Below are positions 59,885 through 64,000 of a stretch of DNA of 64,000 nt, one piece after another (within the stretch, counting starts at the first letter, position 1; the number at the start of each line of letters is the position of its first letter). Source of the stretch: UBA3210 sp963610315 (GTDB taxonomy: Bacteria > Bacillota_I > Bacilli_A > RFN20 > CAG-449); assembly GCA_963610315.1 (NCBI GenBank), contig CAVDMV010000003.1, forward strand, positions 43,136 through 107,135. The letters run 5' to 3'. Both the position numbers and the translations under genes were made by a program. The notes below the pieces were generated by a model, which saw only the letters and a program-made list of their open reading frames with translations, made no database searches and had not been told where the DNA came from.

Positions 59885-59915
59885 AAAAAAAAGGTCAACC
59901 GACAATGGTTGAACC
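59885..59915 (-). terminator. Terminator hairpin in the uraA leader
   Basis: GGTTCAACC / GGTTGACC with one bulged T, then TTTTTTTT on the minus strand, ending about 28 bases before the permease start: an attenuator position. Confidence 0.85.
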
Positions 59916-59920
59916 GTTTT

Positions 59921-60010
59921 TTATTGAATGGAAAAACTTGAATAGTAAAATTTAGAGAATAAATCCCCGTTAGAAATAGTCATCTTTGATTTTGAAGATG
60001 TCTTATTCAT
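59921..60010 (-). CDS. 29-codon leader ORF upstream of uraA
   Basis: ATG at 60010 with AAAAGGAG nine bases upstream opens a frame of 29 codons, very rich in Ser (8) and with a TAA about five bases before the attenuator hairpin. A hairpin CATCTT / AAGATG lies inside it. The order ribosome site, short Ser-rich peptide, terminator, permease is that of a translation-controlled leader; whether it senses anything is open. Confidence 0.5.
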   Translation of the reverse strand: MNKTSSKSKMTISNGDLFSKFYYSSFSIQ

Positions 60011-60076
60011 ACGCGGTCTCCTTTTTACTTGCTATATAGTATCATAGATTTTTTATTTTGCATATAGACAAATTTT

Positions 60077-60090
60077 AGTAAACGCTTACA
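60077..60090. promoter_or_regulatory. cre-like box upstream of the uraA leader
   Basis: AGTAAACGCTTACA; on the minus strand TGTAAGCGTTTACT, 13 of 14 to the cre consensus and nearly identical to the box at 4685. It lies upstream of the likely -10 region (about 60042-60052), so activation or repression is possible; it is also 27 bases downstream of the end of the HAD gene. Confidence 0.55.
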
Positions 60091-60116
60091 AGATTTTTCT
60101 TTTATCATTTTTAAAA

Positions 60117-60797
60117 TTATTTAATTTTAACTACGATATCAAAAATTTCATTTAGTGACTTTATTTCATAATCTGGTTTAGAACTTGTTTTGTTAGATTG
60201 ATTAAACCAAATTGTAGGTATACCTAAATTAATACCTGATTGAATATCACTTGATAAAGAATCACCAATAATAACCATTTTTTCTTTATAAGGATATTTT
60301 TTAAATAAATTATTAAAGAAACGAACATCAGGTTTATCATAACCTTGATCTTCTGAGATATAGACTTCATCAAAATAATCTTTTAAACCTGAAGCATTTA
60401 TTCTTGAAGGATTTATGTTTTTTGAGCCATTAGAGATGATAAATATTTTATATCCTAAAGTTTTAGCTTTCTTTAAGAAAACTTCAGATTCAGGAAGAGG
60501 ATAACCTAAGTTAACTAGGTAATTATGATAAATTTCATTTATTTCATGACCATCAATTTTAGTTGAAAATGATGTGAGGAAGAATTCTTCAAAACGTTTA
60601 TAAAGAATTTCTTCTCTAGTAACTTCTTTTTTTTCTAAGAGGGTCCAATACTTTTGATTGATAAGCGCGTACTTTTCTAAAAGTTCATCGGTAGCCTTGA
60701 TATTATAATGTGCTAAAGCTTTTGTTAAAGCTTCTCTTTCACTACGAGTGAAATCAAGAATTGTATTATCTAAATCCATCAAAAGTATGTTTCTCAT
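60117..60797 (-). CDS. HAD hydrolase, YjjG-like 5'-nucleotidase type
   Basis: 226 residues with all HAD motifs: MDLDNTILDF (I), ISNGSKNINPSRI (II), Lys in DQGYDKPDVRFF (III) and GDSLSSDIQSGINLG (IV); C1 cap helices between. The sequence FNQSNK near the end and the overall pattern fit the YjjG/YfnB subgroup, which dephosphorylates (noncanonical) nucleotides. It overlaps the next upstream gene by one base, so they are one operon. Confidence 0.85.
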   Translation of the reverse strand: MRNILLMDLDNTILDFTRSEREALTKALAHYNIKATDELLEKYALINQKYWTLLEKKEVTREEILYKRFEEFFLTSFSTKIDGHEINEIYHNYLVNLGYPLPESEVFLKKAKTLGYKIFIISNGSKNINPSRINASGLKDYFDEVYISEDQGYDKPDVRFFNNLFKKYPYKEKMVIIGDSLSSDIQSGINLGIPTIWFNQSNKTSSKPDYEIKSLNEIFDIVVKIK

Positions 60798-61957
60798 TAT
60801 TTTAATTTAAACTCCATATAGACAGGTTCATGATCTGAATAAGCAAATCCTTCTAGACCCTTATTACCATTTTTTGTGGTAACGTTCCTGCTAGTAACTA
60901 ATTCTACATTATCGGAAATAATAAATCCATCAATAACTGATACATAATTTAAAGGATCTCCCCATTCTACATTGTTATTTCTATTTGATGGATGATTATC
61001 ATTAGAAACGATGCTATAACCAGAAGTAAATGGAGAATTACCTTGTTCATCAAATAAATTATAAATCCAAGAAGGAGCTTTAGTGAGATTACTAAAAGGT
61101 CTCGAAGTTGATTCATTATAGGAAAATTTTGGATTATAGGTAATTAAATCTTGATTGAAATCTCCTCCAAGAACAACATAATTACCTTCACTCTTTCTTT
61201 GTTCAAGGAATTCATTCAATTCAGCAACTTGCTTAGTTCTTATTGTTCCACCTTCATCATACGCGGACATATGAACATTCGTTAAATATAATTTCTTACC
61301 ATTACTAACATTAATAGTTGAATATGAATAACAACGATCGAGTTCAGTATATTGTTTTAAACCAGAAGCGATAGTAAATTCTACTCTACGCGCTTCTTGC
61401 ATTTTATATTTACTTAAAGTGGTGATACCCGCGGTAGAACGTCCATGCATATCATAAAGTGGATAAGGTAAAAATGCTGAATGATAATTACAAGCATGAA
61501 TATTACTAAAATTAGTAAATGCATCACAAACTAGCTTATTTTCATCGACATGATATGATCTAGTTGAATCAGTATCTAATTCTTGAAATAACGCAAAATC
61601 GACGTCTAAATCTTTAATGGTATTAATCGCACCATTAATATTAAAGAGAACTTCATCTTTACTTCGCGCGGTTGAATAATATCCATAATTAACATTACCA
61701 TTTAGATCATAACCATCATCCATAAAGAAAGTATAATTTTGTGAATATGCCCCAAAACCAACATTATAAGTAGAAATTTTATAAGTAGTTCCGACTTTTA
61801 TTTTTTCTTCACTTGCGTTATTAGAAATATTTAATTCAATGTTTCCAATTCTACGTCCACGAATAACAATCGCGACAACATCAACTACTAGTCCAAGAGC
61901 TAAAGTACCAACTAGCGATAAAGAGATTATTAGACCAATTTTAATTCCTTTTTTCAT
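60797..61957 (-). CDS. Secreted or anchored endonuclease/exonuclease/phosphatase-family protein
   Basis: 386 residues. An N-terminal hydrophobic helix (about 8-32) after MKKGIK anchors or exports it; the rest is an EEP domain: STYNVGF, metal Glu in LFQELDTDS, NVHMSAYDEG, GGDFNQDL and the catalytic YSDHEPVYMEF. Related proteins cut DNA, or hydrolyse phosphoesters such as sphingomyelin or nucleotides outside the cell. A partner role with the cytosolic HAD nucleotidase (nucleotide scavenging) is possible. Confidence 0.85.
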   Translation of the reverse strand: MKKGIKIGLIISLSLVGTLALGLVVDVVAIVIRGRRIGNIELNISNNASEEKIKVGTTYKISTYNVGFGAYSQNYTFFMDDGYDLNGNVNYGYYSTARSKDEVLFNINGAINTIKDLDVDFALFQELDTDSTRSYHVDENKLVCDAFTNFSNIHACNYHSAFLPYPLYDMHGRSTAGITTLSKYKMQEARRVEFTIASGLKQYTELDRCYSYSTINVSNGKKLYLTNVHMSAYDEGGTIRTKQVAELNEFLEQRKSEGNYVVLGGDFNQDLITYNPKFSYNESTSRPFSNLTKAPSWIYNLFDEQGNSPFTSGYSIVSNDNHPSNRNNNVEWGDPLNYVSVIDGFIISDNVELVTSRNVTTKNGNKGLEGFAYSDHEPVYMEFKLK

Positions 61958-62153
61958 ATGATTAACTCCTATTTCTTAATTGACTTAATTATATCGTAAA
62001 ATAAGAATTTTGAAAAGATGGCAAAATTTTAATATATGTATTAAAAACGTCAAAAATTACGAGAAATTAGGCTATAAAGCCTATTGCAAAACATACATAA
62101 ATCATATAAACTAATAGCGTAAAGATAAAGTTAACTTTAGGAGGAAATTATTA

Positions 62154-62606
62154 ATGGAACAATATAGTATATCTGATATTTCAAAAATGTTTAACTTACC
62201 TATTTCAACTATAAGATATTATGATTCAGAAGGTTTATTTCCTAATATTGAAAGAAAGAATAATATTAGAATATTTTCTAGTCTAGAAATAGAACAATTA
62301 AGAGTAATCGAATGTCTAAAAAAATCAGGGCTAGAAATTAAAGATATAAAAAGATTTATGGATTTATGTGCGAAAGGTCCTTCTACATATGTCGAAAGAC
62401 TAGAATTATTTAAGAAACAAAAAGCCCAAGTGGAAAAAGAAATTCAAGAATTAAATAACACTTTAAATATGCTTGAATTTAAATGTTTTTATTATTCGAC
62501 CGCGATTAAAGATGAAAATGAAGAAGGAATTAAAAACATGATTCACACTCATTCACTACCTGATGATATCCAAAATTATTATAATAAATGCCATAGCAAA
62601 AAGTAA
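62154..62606 (+). CDS. MerR-family transcriptional regulator
   Basis: 150 residues. N-terminal winged helix YSISDISKMFNLPISTIRYY with DSEGLFPNIERKNNIRIF, then IEQLRVIECLKKSGLEIKDI and a dimer coiled coil (about 85-115). The short C-terminal part (about 115-150) has two Cys and His pairs but no known metal motif. AGGAGG lies seven bases before the ATG. It is monocistronic and next to nothing obvious; the target is unknown. Confidence 0.9.
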   Translation: MEQYSISDISKMFNLPISTIRYYDSEGLFPNIERKNNIRIFSSLEIEQLRVIECLKKSGLEIKDIKRFMDLCAKGPSTYVERLELFKKQKAQVEKEIQELNNTLNMLEFKCFYYSTAIKDENEEGIKNMIHTHSLPDDIQNYYNKCHSKK

Positions 62607-62607
62607 T

Positions 62608-63330
62608 TTAGTTAAAATATTCAATTTTTAAGACAAGATGATCTTTTCTTGTCTTTTTTATTTCTTCTTTAATAATAACTTTACCTTTCTTACGCATTGA
62701 TAAATATGAATTAAATGATACTTTTTGATCTACTTTTAACTTCGTTTCAAAATTATAACTTACCTCTTCATTAATAATTGCTTCTTTAGCTTTTTCTCTT
62801 GATACGTTGAAAACAGAACTAACGATATTATCTAATCGCATAGATGTAACAATAATATTTTGAATCTTATGTTCATCTTTTGGTAGTTCACCACTATAAT
62901 CTTCTAAATTAATTTTGTTAGAAGAAACATAAGTAAAATTATCCTTTATAAAAAGAAGAATTCTTTCATGAATTTCAACTAGATATAAATTATTTTTGCA
63001 GTAAATATTTCCTACTAATTCTCTTTTAATTCCCGTATTTAAAATCGCACCCATTATTTCATTATGTTTTAATTCTTCGTTAGTTAAAATGCGAATGATT
63101 TTGATAGGATTATATTCTTCATAATTATCGTTATAACTAATATAAGCAATCTTTCGTTCACCATTATTATAATAATGGATATTTAACGCAAATTTAGAGA
63201 CGATATTATTTATTTCCATCTGATAAGGTAAGCTTAAAAAAGGAGTAATAATATAATCTAGTTCTCCATCAATAACATTAAAAATCTTCTCTTTAATTTT
63301 AATAAAATCATAATCGTTTTGTTTATTCAT
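62608..63330 (-). CDS. S4-domain RNA-binding protein, YlmH-like
   Basis: 240 residues. The last 70 are an S4 domain: SMRLDNIVSSVFNVSREKAKEAI, EEVSYN, and SMRKKGKVII, binding structured RNA. The N-terminal 150 residues match the layout of YlmH, which in Bacillus rescues stalled ribosomes or acts near division genes. Here it stands beside a metallo-hydrolase gene, overlapping it by eight bases, not in a division cluster. Only one base separates its end from the convergent MerR gene. Confidence 0.82.
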   Translation of the reverse strand: MNKQNDYDFIKIKEKIFNVIDGELDYIITPFLSLPYQMEINNIVSKFALNIHYYNNGERKIAYISYNDNYEEYNPIKIIRILTNEELKHNEIMGAILNTGIKRELVGNIYCKNNLYLVEIHERILLFIKDNFTYVSSNKINLEDYSGELPKDEHKIQNIIVTSMRLDNIVSSVFNVSREKAKEAIINEEVSYNFETKLKVDQKVSFNSYLSMRKKGKVIIKEEIKKTRKDHLVLKIEYFN

Positions 63331-63916
63331 CTTTGTTTACCTTAATATAGATTTCATTTTTCTTTTGTCGAGATAATAAATCTTCTAGATATAAGATTAA
63401 CACATCTTTTTTAATTAATCTTACTTTATGTGAAAGAATAAAATATTTAGTATTAATCTTTTTTAAATCGTTTATTAAATTATATAATTTAGAAACGTTA
63501 TAACCTCTTGAAGCTTCGTATATTGCATCTCCTATTAAAGTTACTTCATTATTAATAATAACAATTAAAGAGCCTTTTTCATGCGGAGAAGGTATTTCTT
63601 TAACTTCGATATGAATATTATCTTCTACTATAAAATCCGAAATAACATTACCAACATTTAGTTTCTTAAAGGTATATTTAGATACATATAACTTATTAAC
63701 ATCAAAATAAGGAATTAGTCCGATATGATCTTCATGATAATGAGATATAAAGATATATTTAATCTTATTCATATCGATTTCATTAAGTAAATCTTTATCA
63801 CAGCCAACATCAAAAAGATAATTATTATCTTGACCTTTTATTAAGAAAACATCACTAGATAATTCTTTTTTATATGTTTCTTCATAATAATATAAATAAG
63901 AAGTTAGTTTTTTCAT
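63323..63916 (-). CDS. Metallo-beta-lactamase-fold hydrolase
   Basis: 197 residues with the metal site SHYHEDHIGLIPYF (HxHxDH), a further His in PSPHEKGS, Asp in LIGDAIYE and a last His in LSHKVRLI, as in small MBL-fold hydrolases. Cytosolic. The substrate is unknown: relatives act on thioesters, lactones, RNA or phosphoesters. It ends inside the S4 gene, so both are one unit. Confidence 0.88.
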   Translation of the reverse strand: MKKLTSYLYYYEETYKKELSSDVFLIKGQDNNYLFDVGCDKDLLNEIDMNKIKYIFISHYHEDHIGLIPYFDVNKLYVSKYTFKKLNVGNVISDFIVEDNIHIEVKEIPSPHEKGSLIVIINNEVTLIGDAIYEASRGYNVSKLYNLINDLKKINTKYFILSHKVRLIKKDVLILYLEDLLSRQKKNEIYIKVNKDE

Positions 63917-64000
63917 AGATTACCTCTTAACAATTCTAGCACAAGAAGATGATGTTCTCCAAAAAAATATTAAAAACTAAAAAAAGTTGTTGACATTAAT

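Noticed and set aside
59858..60020. PyrR-binding attenuator upstream of uraA
   Set aside because: The conserved PyrR loop sequence is not recognisable; only the terminator and a short ORF are seen.
63990..63995. TTGACA at the right edge as a promoter
   Set aside because: A -10 box would lie outside the window, so it cannot be supported.
1..64000. Mycoplasma code (TGA = Trp)
   Set aside because: Genes use TGG for Trp, run full length in the standard code, and TGA is used as a stop at 18555-18557.
1..64000. CRISPR array, insertion sequence or prophage
   Set aside because: No regularly spaced repeats, no transposase, integrase or phage structural genes were found.

Overview
The window looks like the chromosome of an AT-rich (about 30% GC by eye) member of the Bacillota, close to the Erysipelotrichia/Mollicutes border. 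The supporting signs are A/T-ending codons, short spacers with AGGAGG-type ribosome sites, U-tailed hairpin terminators, CcpA-type cre boxes, a fructose PTS, a Ydj-like SPFH/zinc-ribbon operon and a MalK-like ATPase with a large insertion, as known in mycoplasmas. The code is standard: TGA is used as a stop (the end of the gene at 18555). I see no prophage, insertion sequence or CRISPR array. The placement is an inference; there is no rRNA in the window.

Layout. 1-4704: a binding-protein-dependent ABC importer (ATPase cut by the window edge, fused double permease, lipoprotein) behind a promoter whose spacer is a perfect cre box. 5140-9446: an XRE regulator, a three-sensor diguanylate cyclase, a MATE-like exporter and a small membrane protein. 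9518-12703: a LysR regulator divergent from an AEC carrier and a D-2-hydroxyacid dehydrogenase. 12760-21967: mixed housekeeping genes (pepF, a YczE-like membrane protein, an acidic DUF1508-repeat protein, tRNA-Thr, maa-like, gpsA, a Big2-VanZ protein, upp, a HAD phosphatase).

22029-33343 is the centre of interest: a compact type II fatty-acid synthase locus (ACP; fused ketosynthase; fabG; fabZ; Fe-S flavoprotein; ACP; accB-C-D-A; fabD; birA; acyl-ACP thioesterase) with acpS upstream. Its 803-residue ketosynthase is a tandem fusion: an intact KS (Cys154-His286-His323) followed by a KS that has lost all three catalytic residues. This is the KS/chain-length-factor arrangement of type II polyketide and aryl-polyene systems. 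The locus has no recognisable fabH or enoyl reductase. 33386-39026 is a fruR-fruK-fruA-ptsH-ptsI operon behind a cre-containing promoter. Its HPr carries Arg at position 46 instead of the regulatory Ser.

39497-44555: tRNA-Ser, a degenerate EAL protein, a NERD-like membrane protein, deoD, a PD-(D/E)XK-like orphan protein, then tRNA-Glu and tRNA-Asn. Next to the two tRNAs lies a diverged, inverted copy of the pair that lacks the Glu anticodon arm. A third ACP follows. 44556-47495: a FecBCD-type metal-chelate ABC importer. 47561-53342: tRNA-Gly(CCC), an M42 peptidase, YbaK, and a split 2-hydroxyacyl-CoA dehydratase activase-like pair. 53493-56013: the SPFH/zinc-ribbon operon. 56522-60090: guaA behind a guanine-type riboswitch with a 33-codon ORF in its leader, and uraA behind a 29-codon ORF and an intrinsic terminator. 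60117-63916: HAD, EEP-family, MerR, S4-domain and metallo-beta-lactamase-fold proteins.

The carbon-flow genes (the ABC importer, the fru/PTS operon and possibly uraA) share cre-like boxes. The lipid genes (acc/fab/acp/acpS, gpsA) make acyl chains and the phospholipid backbone. upp, uraA, deoD and guaA form a dispersed nucleobase salvage set with RNA-level control.
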